Positions 1-7,901 of a DNA stretch of 64,000 bases are shown piece after piece. The notes below the pieces were generated by a model. It did not search any database. It was not told the origin of the DNA and saw only the letters and a list, made by a program, of their open reading frames with translations. The translations under genes and the position numbers were made by a program. Source of the stretch: Streptomyces sp. NBC_01306 (GTDB taxonomy: Bacteria > Actinomycetota > Actinomycetes > Streptomycetales > Streptomycetaceae); contig NZ_JAPEPC010000002.1 in NCBI RefSeq assembly GCF_026340465.1, positions 124,001-188,000 on the forward strand, in the 5' to 3' direction. Every line of letters starts with the position of its first letter. Positions within the stretch are counted from its first letter, which is position 1.

Positions 1-1
1 G

Positions 2-283
2 CGCCGTGAGATGAGCCGGCTGATGGCCGACGCCGGAATCACGCCGCACATCGCCCAGGTGCGGTCCGGGGAGGCCGAGCTGAGCCGTATCACCGGCGCC
101 CAGGCGCCCTCCGGTGTCCCGGTCACCGTCTCCTCACCGGTCGCCGAGCGCACCAAGGGCAGCCCCTCGTCGGCCCGCGGCCGACGCAGCCGCCCCGCCC
201 AGGCACGCCGCACGGCGGGTGCGCCCCGCGGCCGCTCCGGCAATCCGCCGCAGCAGTCGTCCTCGTACAAGAACGTCGCCTGA
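2..283 (+). CDS. DEAD-box RNA helicase, C-terminal end (partial)
   Basis: The reading frame is already open at the window edge and continues to a stop at 283, so only the last 93 or so codons are present. The visible part has the stretch ITPHIAQVRSGEAELSRITG, which I recognise from the C-terminal region of actinobacterial DEAD/DEAH-box RNA helicases, followed by a basic, Arg/Ser/Pro-rich tail ending in SSSYKNVA. Such tails are thought to help bind RNA. No helicase motif is inside the window, so the assignment rests on the C-terminal sequence alone. The ATG at 11 is internal, not a start. A hairpin terminator follows at 311-343. Confidence 0.7.
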   Translation, partial: RREMSRLMADAGITPHIAQVRSGEAELSRITGAQAPSGVPVTVSSPVAERTKGSPSSARGRRSRPAQARRTAGAPRGRSGNPPQQSSSYKNVA

Positions 284-310
284 CCGAAGCCCCGTACCGG
301 GTGACCTGCT

Positions 311-343
311 GATCGCCGCTCCGCACTGCGCGGGGCGGCGATC
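311..343 (+). terminator. Hairpin terminator after the helicase
   Basis: A 14-bp inverted repeat (311-324 with 330-343, one G-T pair) closes a 5-nt loop 28 bp after the helicase stop. There is no long T run, which is usual for Streptomyces terminators. Confidence 0.5.
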
Positions 344-424
344 GGGCTTTCCGGGGTGTCCCGTCCGGGCCTCCGCGGCGGAGCGCCGGCGTTCCGGAAC
401 CCACCGGGCAGCGCCGGACGATTC

Positions 425-454
425 TTGACTTACCGTTGTCCGCCTCTCTACGGT
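425..454 (+). promoter_or_regulatory. Likely housekeeping promoter of the cupin gene
   Basis: TTGACT (425-430) and TACGGT (449-454) are 18 bp apart and lie about 40 bp before the cupin start. Both fit the -35/-10 pattern of the main Streptomyces sigma factor. Confidence 0.4.
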
Positions 455-494
455 CGGCGCCTGGAACCGGTCCGTACCGACGAGCAGGAATCCC

Positions 495-1028
495 ATGGCC
501 CCGCACCCCCCTCCGCCCGCCGACGGCGCTTCCGCGGCAGGACACGACGCGTTCCACCCCGACTTCACCCCCGGGGACGCCGACCGGAATCCAGGACCGC
601 TGCGTGCCAGGCTGCACCACGTACGCGCCGGGTCGCTCGACGGCGGGACCGCGCAGAGCGGTGGTATGCAGCGGTTCGCCGCGATCAGTGGGAAGACCGT
701 CGGTTCGGAACGCATCTGGATGGGCGAGACGCATGTCGCGCCGGACACGGCGTCCTCCGACCACCATCACGGGGCGTCGGAGACAGCGATCCATGTCGTC
801 GCGGGACACCCGGAGTTCGTCTTCCTCGACGACGCCGGCGGTGCGCCCGAGGAGGTGCGGATCCGGACCGGACCGGGCGACTACGTCTTCGTCCCGCCCT
901 ATGTGCCGCACCGCGAGGAGAACCCGAGCCCCGACGAGACCGCTGTCGTCGTCATCGCCCGGAGCACTCAGGAGGCCGTGGTGGTGAACCTCCCCGGGCT
1001 GTACGTGCTGGGTGAGCCGCCTGCCTGA
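495..1028 (+). CDS. Cupin-domain protein
   Basis: A 177-residue protein with one conserved beta-barrel cupin domain at about residues 60-160. The metal-binding motif 1 is visible as SDHHHGASETAIHVVAGH near residues 90-110. Motif 2 is the G-D-Y-V-F-V-P-P-Y-V-P-H-R segment near 135-147, so the His/Glu ligands for a metal are present. Cupins of this size may be dioxygenases, isomerases or sugar/ligand sensors, and nothing here decides which. The N-terminal 20 residues are Pro/Ala-rich and disordered. The gene stands alone, read from the promoter at 425-454, and converges with the chitinase gene downstream. Confidence 0.8.
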   Translation: MAPHPPPPADGASAAGHDAFHPDFTPGDADRNPGPLRARLHHVRAGSLDGGTAQSGGMQRFAAISGKTVGSERIWMGETHVAPDTASSDHHHGASETAIHVVAGHPEFVFLDDAGGAPEEVRIRTGPGDYVFVPPYVPHREENPSPDETAVVVIARSTQEAVVVNLPGLYVLGEPPA

Positions 1029-1043
1029 TCACAGACCTGCGGG

Positions 1044-1086
1044 CCGGCGGGGCGGGGCGCTCACCGCGCGCCACGCCCCACCGGCG
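1044..1086. terminator. Weak hairpin between convergent genes
   Basis: An imperfect 12-bp inverted repeat (GCCGGCGGGGCG with CGCCCCACCGGC, one mismatch) lies between the cupin and chitinase stops and could end transcription from both sides. Confidence 0.3.
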
Positions 1087-1107
1087 CGTTCCTTGGGTCT
1101 CCGCGGG

Positions 1108-1992
1108 TCAGCAGCTGAGGTTGGACCCCGGGGTGGTGCCCAGGATCTGGACGAAGCTCTGGTAGCTGTCGATCCGGCTCTGCACCTGCGCGGGGTTGCC
1201 GCCGTCGCATTCGATGCTGCCGTTGATACTGCGGATGGTCTGGCCGAAGCCGGCGCCGTTGACCATGGCGTTGTGCGGGGTCATCGTGCCGGGGCCGGTC
1301 TGGGTGTTCCAGTACCAGAGGCCGGTCTTCCAGGCCACGGCCGGGTCGGTCTCCACCAGGCTCGGATTGTTGAGCAGGTCGATGCCCAGCGCGTCGCCCG
1401 CCGCCTTGTAGTTGAAGTTCCAGCTGAGCTGGATCGGTCCCCTGCCGTAGTAGGAAGCCTGGCCCGCCGGGCACCCGTAGGGCTGTGACGTGTCGCAGTA
1501 ATGGGGGTAGTTGGAGGTGTCCTGCTCGACGACGTAGACGAGACCGCCGGTTTCGTGGCTGACGTTCGCGAGGAACGCGGCGGCCTCCTGGCGCTTGACC
1601 GTGTCGCTGCCGGTGTTCGCGAAGGCGGGGTAGGAACTCAGCGCCGCGGTCAGCCCGCTGTAGGTGTAGAAGGAATTGCGGTTCGGGAACATCTGGTTGA
1701 ACTGCGCCTCGCTGACGACGAAGTCCGAGCCGGCGGGCGGCACGCTGCCGCCGTCACCGCAGGCACCCTGGTCCGACCAGACATCGGCGGAGCCGGGGGT
1801 CTCGTTCTGGGTCCACCATTTCGCCGACCAGTTGTGCCCGTTGTACGAGACGGCCAGTCCGCCCGTGTAGACGGAGGAGGAATTCCAGGCCGAGGCACAG
1901 GTCGCGGCCGAGGCCGGTGTCATCGGCAGGAAGACAGCGAATCCGATGGCCGCCAACAGGGCGGTGAGCAGAGCCATGAGGCGTCGTGACAC
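1108..1992 (-). CDS. Secreted GH19 chitinase with chitin-binding domain
   Basis: A 294-residue secreted endochitinase that hydrolyses beta-1,4-GlcNAc links in chitin. I chose the GTG at 1992 because GAAGGAG sits 8 bp before it; the frame extends upstream to 2052 without a better site. Residues 1-30 form a signal peptide (VSRRLMALLTALLAA..., cleaved near ASAA). Residues 30-75 are a CBM5/12 chitin-binding module rich in Trp (NGHNWSAKWWTQNETPGS). The GH19 catalytic domain follows, with the catalytic Glu in NVSHETGG and the family signature YYGRGPIQLSW. Length and order match Streptomyces ChiF/ChiG-type enzymes, which also attack fungal walls. DasR control is common for such genes, but I did not identify a dre site. 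Confidence 0.92.
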   Translation of the reverse strand: MSRRLMALLTALLAAIGFAVFLPMTPASAATCASAWNSSSVYTGGLAVSYNGHNWSAKWWTQNETPGSADVWSDQGACGDGGSVPPAGSDFVVSEAQFNQMFPNRNSFYTYSGLTAALSSYPAFANTGSDTVKRQEAAAFLANVSHETGGLVYVVEQDTSNYPHYCDTSQPYGCPAGQASYYGRGPIQLSWNFNYKAAGDALGIDLLNNPSLVETDPAVAWKTGLWYWNTQTGPGTMTPHNAMVNGAGFGQTIRSINGSIECDGGNPAQVQSRIDSYQSFVQILGTTPGSNLSC

Positions 1993-2160
1993 GTGATCAC
2001 TCCTTCGCGCGGCCATCGGGACAACGATGTCCGCTTGTGGGGGTGAAGGCACTCAAGCCCGATTGGTCTGGACCTGTCAAGAGGGCGTTCGGATACTGGT
2101 GCACGGTGCGGTGAGCCGTGGCGGCCACAGGCCCCAGCAGGTGAGGCCGTAGGGTCGGAG

Positions 2161-2952
2161 ATGTTGTTCCAGCACGGTATGGAGGGTCTGTTGCACGCTG
2201 TAGCCACGCCCCTGTTCGACCCCGGCGCGGGCCAGGGAGCACGTCAGTTCGCCGAACTGGGCCTGGCCCTGCTCCTGTCGACCCTCATCGGCGCCGAACG
2301 GGCCACCCGGCAGAAGAGCGCGGGACTGCGCACCCACACCCTGGTCGGCGTGGGCAGTGCCCTGTTCATGGAGGTGTCGCAGCACGGGTTCAACGCGGTC
2401 CTCGCGCTGCACAACGTCTCCTTCGACCCGTCACGGGTCGCCGCCCAGGTCGTCTCCGGCATCGGCTTCATCGGCGGCGGGCTCATCTTCGTACGCCGGG
2501 ATGCCGTACGCGGGCTGACCACCGCGGCCACGGTCTGGCTCACCTGCGCCATCGGTATGGCGTGCGGCGGCGGGCTGCCACTCCTGGCCATCGGCGCGAC
2601 CGCGGTCCATTTCCTGGTCGTCCACGGATACTCCTGGGTGACGCGGCGCATCCCCTCGATCGCGACCATGGAGCAGACCCGCCTCCATCTCGCGTACACG
2701 ATCGGCACCAGTGTGCTGACGAGGATCCTGGAGCGGGCAACCACCGAGGGGTTCCAGGTCGTTCAGGTGCGGGTGGACCGTGCGGACGACAAGGCGCCCG
2801 AGGACACCGAACTCAGACATGACGAGGCGGGGACGGCCTTCGTCCACATCGACATCGAGGGGACGGGCAGCGTCCATCAGCTGGTGGCGGAACTCTCCGA
2901 GTTCGAGGGCGTGCTGAGCGTCTCGTCCATCAAGGGCGAACTCGCCGAGTGA
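2161..2952 (+). CDS. MgtC/SapB family membrane protein
   Basis: A 263-residue membrane protein of the MgtC/SapB family. Hydrophobic segments at about residues 30-50, 60-75, 92-115 and 120-145 carry family motifs: LLLSTLIGAERATRQKSAGLRTH and the glycine-rich SGIGFIGGGLIF followed by VRGLTTAATVW. Residues 150-263 form the soluble ACT-like C-terminal domain found in the longer members. MgtC proteins help cells grow at low Mg2+ and inhibit the F-type ATP synthase in Salmonella; the role in actinobacteria is less clear. The ATG at 2161 or the one at 2179 could be the start. The gene stands alone and ends before a strong convergent terminator. Confidence 0.85.
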   Translation: MLFQHGMEGLLHAVATPLFDPGAGQGARQFAELGLALLLSTLIGAERATRQKSAGLRTHTLVGVGSALFMEVSQHGFNAVLALHNVSFDPSRVAAQVVSGIGFIGGGLIFVRRDAVRGLTTAATVWLTCAIGMACGGGLPLLAIGATAVHFLVVHGYSWVTRRIPSIATMEQTRLHLAYTIGTSVLTRILERATTEGFQVVQVRVDRADDKAPEDTELRHDEAGTAFVHIDIEGTGSVHQLVAELSEFEGVLSVSSIKGELAE

Positions 2953-3043
2953 TCCAGAGCCGGGCGTACGGCGCCCGGTCTGCTTCTCACTTGCGCGCGG
3001 CGGTTCCGGCCGGTTCTGGCCGGTTCTGTGGCGGGAACGCAGC

Positions 3044-3092
3044 GGCCCCGGGCGGTGAGGCCCGGACTTGCCGGGCCTCACCGCCCGGGGCC
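3044..3092. terminator. Strong bidirectional terminator
   Basis: A perfect 22-bp inverted repeat (3044-3065 with 3071-3092) around a 5-nt loop lies between the convergent mgtC-like and antitoxin-like genes. It can stop transcripts from both directions. Confidence 0.75.
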
Positions 3093-3132
3093 GGAGCCGC
3101 CATGAGCAGCGAGCGAGATGTGTGGGGCGTGG

Positions 3133-3321
3133 TCAGGACTGGGGCGGGTCGTTCTGGTCGCCGCCGAGCCGGTGCTTGAGCTGGTCCTGGCCGGTGTCGA
3201 CCTGGCTCTTGTACTTGTCGCCGGTCTTCTTGTCGACGGCGTCTCCCGCCTTGTCGACCCCCTTCCCGACCTGGCTTTCGTGGCCCTTCATCATCTGCTT
3301 CAGCTTGTCCATCATGGACAT
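3133..3321 (-). CDS. MT0933/Rv0909-type antitoxin-like small protein
   Basis: A 62-residue, highly charged soluble protein beginning MSMMDKLKQMMKGHESQVGK, with repeated G-x-D/K-K-A-G-D segments and a hydrophilic tail. This is the layout of the MT0933-type antitoxin family (Rv0909). The ATG at 3321 is chosen because GAGGAGGAC lies directly upstream; the longer frame to 3456 has no such site. In M. tuberculosis the family member pairs with a toxin, but no toxin gene sits next to this copy, so it may be an orphan or serve another role. Many actinomycetes carry solitary copies annotated simply as antitoxin. Confidence 0.7.
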   Translation of the reverse strand: MSMMDKLKQMMKGHESQVGKGVDKAGDAVDKKTGDKYKSQVDTGQDQLKHRLGGDQNDPPQS

Positions 3322-3430
3322 GAGTCGTCCTCCTCGCAGCGGTTCCCCCTCCACTCCAGGGTGTGCGCACTCGGCCGGGTCCGCATCCCGGCCGGGGTGA
3401 ACAGCGCCGGATCCGCCGTCGGGCGCCGCT

Positions 3431-4075
3431 TCAGGGGGTACGGATTCCGGCGGCACGCGCGGTTCTTCCGGGGCCCCGGCGGACCCAGCCGACCATGAGG
3501 ACCGCGCTGACGGCGGCGAATGCGCACCAGGTGGAGACGTATTCGAGCTTCCAGAGCAGGAAGCAGATCAGCGCTCCCGCGCCGACGACCGCACCGAGGA
3601 GCCTCAGCAGCGGATCCGCGGTGAGCAGCAGGGATCCGACAGTTGCCAGCAGATATCCGGCGACGACGAGTGCGGGAAGCGGCAGGTCGACCACGTATCC
3701 GACGGTGTGACCACGGACTTCGGCGGAGACCGGACGGTCGGCGATGCAGAGCGCGAGGACGGCAGCGGTGACGAACCCGGCCGCAACGGGCAGCAGCAGG
3801 CGGCGGCGTACCGGGCGCGGCGCGGCGAGCAGTACGCCGCAGGGCACCCAGAGGGCCAGCAGGGGCAGCGCGATGACGGCCCATGCCGTGGTGGCAGGCC
3901 CGGTGCCACCGCCGGAGTGCCAGACCTCCGCCTCGATGACCTGATGGATTCCGAGGAGCAGGGGCAGCGCGGCCAGCGGAAGATCCCGCGCCCGGCGCAC
4001 CTGTGCCAGACAGGCCACGCCGACCACCGCGATACCGGAGCCGACCGCCAGGTCGGCCGTCGCGCTCCAGCACAT
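3431..4075 (-). CDS. DUF6629 family membrane protein
   Basis: A 214-residue integral membrane protein with about seven hydrophobic segments, starting MCWSATADLAVGSGIAVVG. The MCWSA start and the HQVIEAEVWH segment near residues 44-53 are features I associate with DUF6629. The start has an ideal AGGAGG site 6 bp upstream. No function is known for the family. Conserved His, Glu and Trp in the second segment hint at metal or cofactor contact, but that is inference. The gene lies downstream of the YoaK-like gene on the same strand, separated by an unusual tandem repeat at 4149-4218. Confidence 0.75.
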   Translation of the reverse strand: MCWSATADLAVGSGIAVVGVACLAQVRRARDLPLAALPLLLGIHQVIEAEVWHSGGGTGPATTAWAVIALPLLALWVPCGVLLAAPRPVRRRLLLPVAAGFVTAAVLALCIADRPVSAEVRGHTVGYVVDLPLPALVVAGYLLATVGSLLLTADPLLRLLGAVVGAGALICFLLWKLEYVSTWCAFAAVSAVLMVGWVRRGPGRTARAAGIRTP

Positions 4076-4148
4076 GGCGCCTCCTGGGCCTGGGCCTTCG
4101 GAATCGGTTACGGGAACGAGGGCCGGAGCCCGGTTGTCCGAGGGTGTC

Positions 4149-4218
4149 GGTCAATTCCGGTTGGTCAATTCCGGTTGATTGGTTCCGCTTGGTTGGTTCC
4201 GGATTGGTTGATTCGGGG
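4149..4218. repeat. Degenerate 14-bp tandem repeat
   Basis: Two exact copies of GGTCAATTCCGGTT (4149-4162 and 4163-4176) are followed by three degenerate copies that keep the GGTT-x-x-TTCCG core. The block is AT-richer than its surroundings and fills the gap between the YoaK-like stop and the DUF6629 start. Confidence 0.7.
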
Positions 4219-4226
4219 CGGCCCTC

Positions 4227-4931
4227 TCAGGGGTCCGGTCCGCGCGGTCCGGCCGACAGGGCGAGCGCCAGGGCTCCGGCGGCGCACAGAGGTGGCGGCA
4301 GAGCCGCCCAGGCCGGTGCCCAGGTCCGGAGCGCGGCGGCGCCCACCGCGCCGGCGAGCAGTGCGGCGAGCCTGCTCCCTGCCGGGCGTCCGCCCGACGG
4401 ATCGGTCAGCAGGGAGCTGAGGGTCCCGGTGAAGTACGTCGTCGGGGCGCCGGTGGGGCCCGCGGCGAACATGGCGGCTGTCTGCAGGCCCATCGCCACC
4501 GACAGGACGGCGATCAGCGCCGCACGCCCGTCGCCGTCCGGGTGCCCCCCGACGGCCGCCCAGGCCACGCCCACGGCGGCGAGGAACGCGACCTCGACGG
4601 TGAGACAGACGAACACCCCTCGGCTCCAGTCGGCGCCCGATTCGTCACCGGCGGGGCCCACATCCGTACGGGCACCGCCGCGGGTACGGCAGAAGCGGCC
4701 CGCGATGACTACGGCGAGCCCGAATCCGGCGAGCGCGACCAGCGGATACACCGCGTCGCCCGGCGATCCGCTGCCCAGACCGATGGCCATGAGGATCAGG
4801 TTGCCGGTCATCACACCGGCGAATACATGGCCGAGCGCGATGAAGGCGAGCGCGTCCACGGCACCGGCCGCGGCGGCCAGCAGGGGCAGCACCGCGACAT
4901 CGGACAACCTGGCGGCGCGTGTCTTCAGCAA
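4227..4931 (-). CDS. YoaK family (DUF1275) membrane protein
   Basis: A protein of about 234 residues with six predicted membrane segments. The family motif is plain near residues 25-55: AAGAVDALAFIALGHVFAGV followed by MTGNLILMAIG. DUF1275/YoaK proteins are probable small-molecule transporters with no established substrate. I prefer the TTG at 4931, which has GGAGG 6 bp upstream; an ATG at 4961 would add ten basic residues that look unlike the family. The DUF6629 gene lies downstream on the same strand, so the two may be co-transcribed. Confidence 0.8.
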   Translation of the reverse strand: MLKTRAARLSDVAVLPLLAAAAGAVDALAFIALGHVFAGVMTGNLILMAIGLGSGSPGDAVYPLVALAGFGLAVVIAGRFCRTRGGARTDVGPAGDESGADWSRGVFVCLTVEVAFLAAVGVAWAAVGGHPDGDGRAALIAVLSVAMGLQTAAMFAAGPTGAPTTYFTGTLSSLLTDPSGGRPAGSRLAALLAGAVGAAALRTWAPAWAALPPPLCAAGALALALSAGPRGPDP

Positions 4932-5244
4932 GATCGACCTCCGGATCCATGCTCGCCGCATTCACCGGCCCGCACAACGGCACCGGGGGCGATCGCCGGG
5001 GGACGGAGCGGGCCGTACCCCGGAGTCCACCACGGCCCATTCACTCGAATGGCGTAACGGGTCGCCATCTTCGCGAGGAGGGCGTCAGGGCGCGCCGACC
5101 GCCCTCCCCGGGCTTTCCGACAGTCGGCCAGGTCCATTCGTGTTGCCGGGAGGCGGGAATGAGCACCCGATGGAAGAACGCGTGCAATCCGCGGGCGGGG
5201 CCGTCCGAGCCTCTGCCGGACCACGTACAAGGGAGTGATCACAG
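4932..5244. other. Intergenic region between divergent genes
   Basis: This 313-bp stretch separates the YoaK-like gene from the PRC-DUF2382 gene and should hold both promoters. I see only a short inverted repeat, CCATTC-actc-GAATGG at 5037-5052, and no convincing gene or clear -35/-10 pair. Confidence 0.4.
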
Positions 5245-6240
5245 ATGGCAGCCGACTTCCGCAGCCCCGATGAGCTGACCGGCCTGATGGTCTACGACAT
5301 CACCGGGGACAAGATCGGCGGCGTCGAGCAGGTCTACCTCGACGACCAGAGTGGCCGCCCCGAGTGGGCGACCGTGAAGACCGGCCTGTTCGGCACCAAG
5401 GAAACCTTCATCCCGCTCGAAGGTGCCCGGCGTGAGGAGAACGCCCTGCACATCCCCCACGCCAAGGAACTCGTCAAGGACGCCCCGCGGCTCGACGCCG
5501 AACAGCACCTCGATCTCGCCCAGGAGCAGGAGCTGTACCAGCACTACGGGCTCACCCACCCGGGTCAGTCCGCCGGTGCCCCGGAAGCCGCCGGAGCGGC
5601 CGGTGCGGCCGGTGCCGCGGGGGCTGCCGGAGCCGCGAACCGGAAGGCAGCAGGTCCGCTGCACGGTGAAGCGGCGGACACCGCGGGCACCCGGGGCACG
5701 GCGAAGGCAACCGGCCGGACGACCGACATGAGCAGCCGTGAGACACGGGGCGGCATGGGCAGCATGTCCAGCGGTTCCGAGACGACCGCCGGTGCGCGGG
5801 GTGTCCCCGCTGGAGTGGGCTCCCGTGCGGCCATGAACGAGAACGAGGAACTCATACGCTCCGAGGAGCAGCTGCGGGTCGGGACCGAGGAGCATGTCTC
5901 GGGCCGTGCGCGGCTGCGCAAGGTGGTGGTCACCGAGAACGTGACGACCACCGTCCCGGTCAGCCACGAAGAGGTCCACGTCGTACGGGAGCCGATCAAG
6001 GACGGCGACCGCTCGACCGCGGGCCGTGCCCGGATCGGCGAGGCGGAGTCCGAAGTGATCCTGCACGCCGAGCAGCCCGTGGTCAGCAAGGAGGCCGTGG
6101 CGGTCGAGCGGGTGCGGATGGAGACCGAGAAGGTCACCGAGCAGAAGGAAGTCTCCGCCGAGGTCCGCAAGGAGGAGATCCAGTACGACGACGGTCACAC
6201 CGCGAAGGAGCGTGGTGACATGGAGGGAACCGGCAACTGA
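5245..6240 (+). CDS. PRC-barrel and DUF2382 stress-associated protein
   Basis: A 331-residue soluble protein with two domains. Residues 1-100 form a PRC-barrel (LMVYDITGDKIGGVEQVYLDD...). Residues 205-325 form a DUF2382/YsnF-AvaK domain, recognised by RSEEQLRVGTEEHVSGRARL and TVPVSHEEVHVVREPI. The linker at 110-205 is low-complexity, with runs of Ala/Gly, and probably disordered. Proteins of this type are induced by general stress in several actinobacteria, but no activity is known. AAGGGAG lies about 10 bp before the ATG. A perfect 21-bp hairpin ends the unit. Confidence 0.85.
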   Translation: MAADFRSPDELTGLMVYDITGDKIGGVEQVYLDDQSGRPEWATVKTGLFGTKETFIPLEGARREENALHIPHAKELVKDAPRLDAEQHLDLAQEQELYQHYGLTHPGQSAGAPEAAGAAGAAGAAGAAGAANRKAAGPLHGEAADTAGTRGTAKATGRTTDMSSRETRGGMGSMSSGSETTAGARGVPAGVGSRAAMNENEELIRSEEQLRVGTEEHVSGRARLRKVVVTENVTTTVPVSHEEVHVVREPIKDGDRSTAGRARIGEAESEVILHAEQPVVSKEAVAVERVRMETEKVTEQKEVSAEVRKEEIQYDDGHTAKERGDMEGTGN

Positions 6241-6292
6241 AACCGCGGCCCTGCGCGTTCCGGACGCGGCCGGGGCGCGGTCGGCCCAGGCC

Positions 6293-6339
6293 GGCAGAGG
6301 GTGGTGTGTCTCCACGGGGGAGACACACCACCCTCTGCC
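6293..6339 (+). terminator. Perfect 21-bp hairpin terminator
   Basis: Arms 6293-6313 and 6319-6339 match over 21 bp around a 5-nt loop, 52 bp after the PRC-DUF2382 stop. This is among the strongest hairpins in the window. Confidence 0.75.
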
Positions 6340-6459
6340 GTGTCCGGGAGCGGAGCCGGGTGGCCGCCTACGCTGAGGCGGGTTCTGCCGCAGCGACGGC
6401 GGTCCGCCGCGCTGTGACCGACAACCAGGGAGCCCCGCCGCACATGGTCAGCCATCCGG

Positions 6460-6906
6460 ATGTCCGCCCCCATGGGTGAGTTCCGCATCGAACGTTGCAG
6501 CGCGCTGCCCCCGGAGGAAGCCTGGCGGCGCCTCACCCGGTGGGAGCTGCACGCCGCCCATGTGCCGCTGACCCGGATCACCGTGGTGACCCCGGGCCCG
6601 AACAGGGTGGGGACCAGGTTCGTGGCACGCACGGGGGCCGGCCCCGCGGGGTTCGACGACCCGATGGAGGTCGTCCGCTGGGAGCCGCCGCGCCCCGGGC
6701 AGCCAGGCTTCTGCGATCTGGAGAAGCAGGGCAGGGTGGTGCTGGGCCGGGCCTCGATCGAAGTGCGCCCCGAGGGGTGCGGCTGTCGTGTCGTGTGGCG
6801 CGAGGAGTTGCGGATCGCGAGGCTGCCGGGGGTGTTCGACGAACTCACCGCACGGTCGGGACAGCTGCTCTTCGGCCGTGCGGTGGCCGGGCTGCTCCGG
6901 GACTGA
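6460..6906 (+). CDS. SRPBCC family protein
   Basis: A 148-residue protein that fits the START/Bet v1-like SRPBCC fold in size and pattern. An N-terminal strand (FRIERCSALPPEEAWRRLTR) is followed by alternating strands (VGTRFVARTG, MEVVRWEPP, GRVVLGRASIEV, CRVVWREELRI) and a long C-terminal helix. These helix-grip proteins bind hydrophobic ligands in a deep cavity; the ligand cannot be told here. An ATG at 6472 is an alternative start. The gene is convergent with the anti-sigma-type ATPase gene. Confidence 0.7.
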   Translation: MSAPMGEFRIERCSALPPEEAWRRLTRWELHAAHVPLTRITVVTPGPNRVGTRFVARTGAGPAGFDDPMEVVRWEPPRPGQPGFCDLEKQGRVVLGRASIEVRPEGCGCRVVWREELRIARLPGVFDELTARSGQLLFGRAVAGLLRD

Positions 6907-6938
6907 CCGCTCGCAGTGCGGCCCCTTCGGGCACCACG

Positions 6939-7016
6939 CGTGCCCTGCGCGGCCGAACTGCCGGCGCAGGGCACGGTGGAACCGGTGCCGTCCTGCGGCG
7001 CCGGGCGCCGCAGGAC
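6939..7016. terminator. Two adjacent hairpins between convergent genes
   Basis: A 12-bp stem (6939-6950 with 6964-6975) is followed by a 13-bp stem (6990-7002 with 7004-7016). They lie between the SRPBCC and ATPase stops and probably serve one gene each. Confidence 0.55.
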
Positions 7017-7026
7017 CGTGGTGGCG

Positions 7027-7566
7027 TCAGGAGCCGGCGTCCACGAGTTCCGCGAACCGGACATCCTCGGTACGCCCCTGCGGCAGCCCGGACGGCTCCG
7101 CGACGACGAGGCTGCGGGCCGCCGTCGAGACGGCGGGAAGGGGATTGCGGGGCTCAAGCGGGCTGCCGGTGGCGGCCTGGGCACGGATCGTGAACCAGAC
7201 CACCTTGCCGTCCTCGGTGGCATGTGTACCCCAGCTGTCGCTGAGGGTGGACACCATCGGCAGGCCACGGCCGTGGGTGACCAGCGGGCTGGCACAGCGC
7301 AGCTGCGGCAGTCTCGGGCTGGTGTCCAGCACGGCCGCGGTCAGACTGCGGCCGGTCCAGCGCAGTTCCAGGGTGCAGCGTTTGTCGTCGCCCGCGTGCA
7401 GATGGACGTTGGTGAGCAGTTCACACACGCCCAGACTGACCGGCTGGATCAGCGCATCGAGCTGCCAGTGGCGAAGATGCGCTGCGACGATACGCCGGAC
7501 CTGCGGCACCCTGTCGGGTGTTGCTTCCAGGTCCAGTACGTACTCGCGGGATGCTTCAGTGATCAC
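7027..7566 (-). CDS. Anti-sigma-type ATP-binding protein (HATPase_c_2)
   Basis: A 179-residue protein with a GHKL-type ATPase fold like RsbW/SpoIIAB. The N box is GVCELLTNVHLHA (about residues 46-58) and the G-box region is HGRGLPMVSTLSDSWG (about 98-113). Streptomyces has many such solitary proteins that bind and hold a sigma factor or act with anti-anti-sigma partners. No sigma factor or antagonist gene lies nearby, so the partner is unknown. The C-terminal 50 residues are a variable tail. Confidence 0.8.
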   Translation of the reverse strand: MITEASREYVLDLEATPDRVPQVRRIVAAHLRHWQLDALIQPVSLGVCELLTNVHLHAGDDKRCTLELRWTGRSLTAAVLDTSPRLPQLRCASPLVTHGRGLPMVSTLSDSWGTHATEDGKVVWFTIRAQAATGSPLEPRNPLPAVSTAARSLVVAEPSGLPQGRTEDVRFAELVDAGS

Positions 7567-7801
7567 GACTGCGTCTCCTCATCAGGGTGGGCGGCGGTGT
7601 GCCGGCCTCACCTCGTCTGACATGACAGCCCCGAGGACACCGAAAGTAATCGGATGGACACACTATGACTTCCACCAGGGTCACCCCATCCGGGTGAATT
7701 CGCAACGCGCAGCGGTGGCACCGGCCTGACCTGGCGCTTTACCACCCCACCCGGAGGCCCTCGCGCGAAGGGGGCCGGCAGTGGCGGTCGTGGCACACGA
7801 A

Positions 7802-7846
7802 CGGGCGGGTGGCCGCACAGCTTGCGCAGCTGCGGCCACCCGCCCG
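7802..7846 (-). terminator. Hairpin terminator of asnB
   Basis: A 16-bp perfect stem (7802-7817 with 7831-7846) encloses a 13-nt loop that is itself partly self-complementary, 56 bp beyond the asnB stop. Confidence 0.65.
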
Positions 7847-7901
7847 GAACGGCTCAGGAACGAACGTCTCCGGAGCACGTCGGGAACGGCTCAGGAACGG
7901 C

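Noticed and set aside
123..911. Minus-strand frame across the helicase tail and cupin gene
   Set aside because: Arg-rich shadow; the cupin motifs are on the plus strand.
3133..3321. A complete toxin-antitoxin pair
   Set aside because: Only the antitoxin-like gene is present; neither neighbour resembles a toxin.
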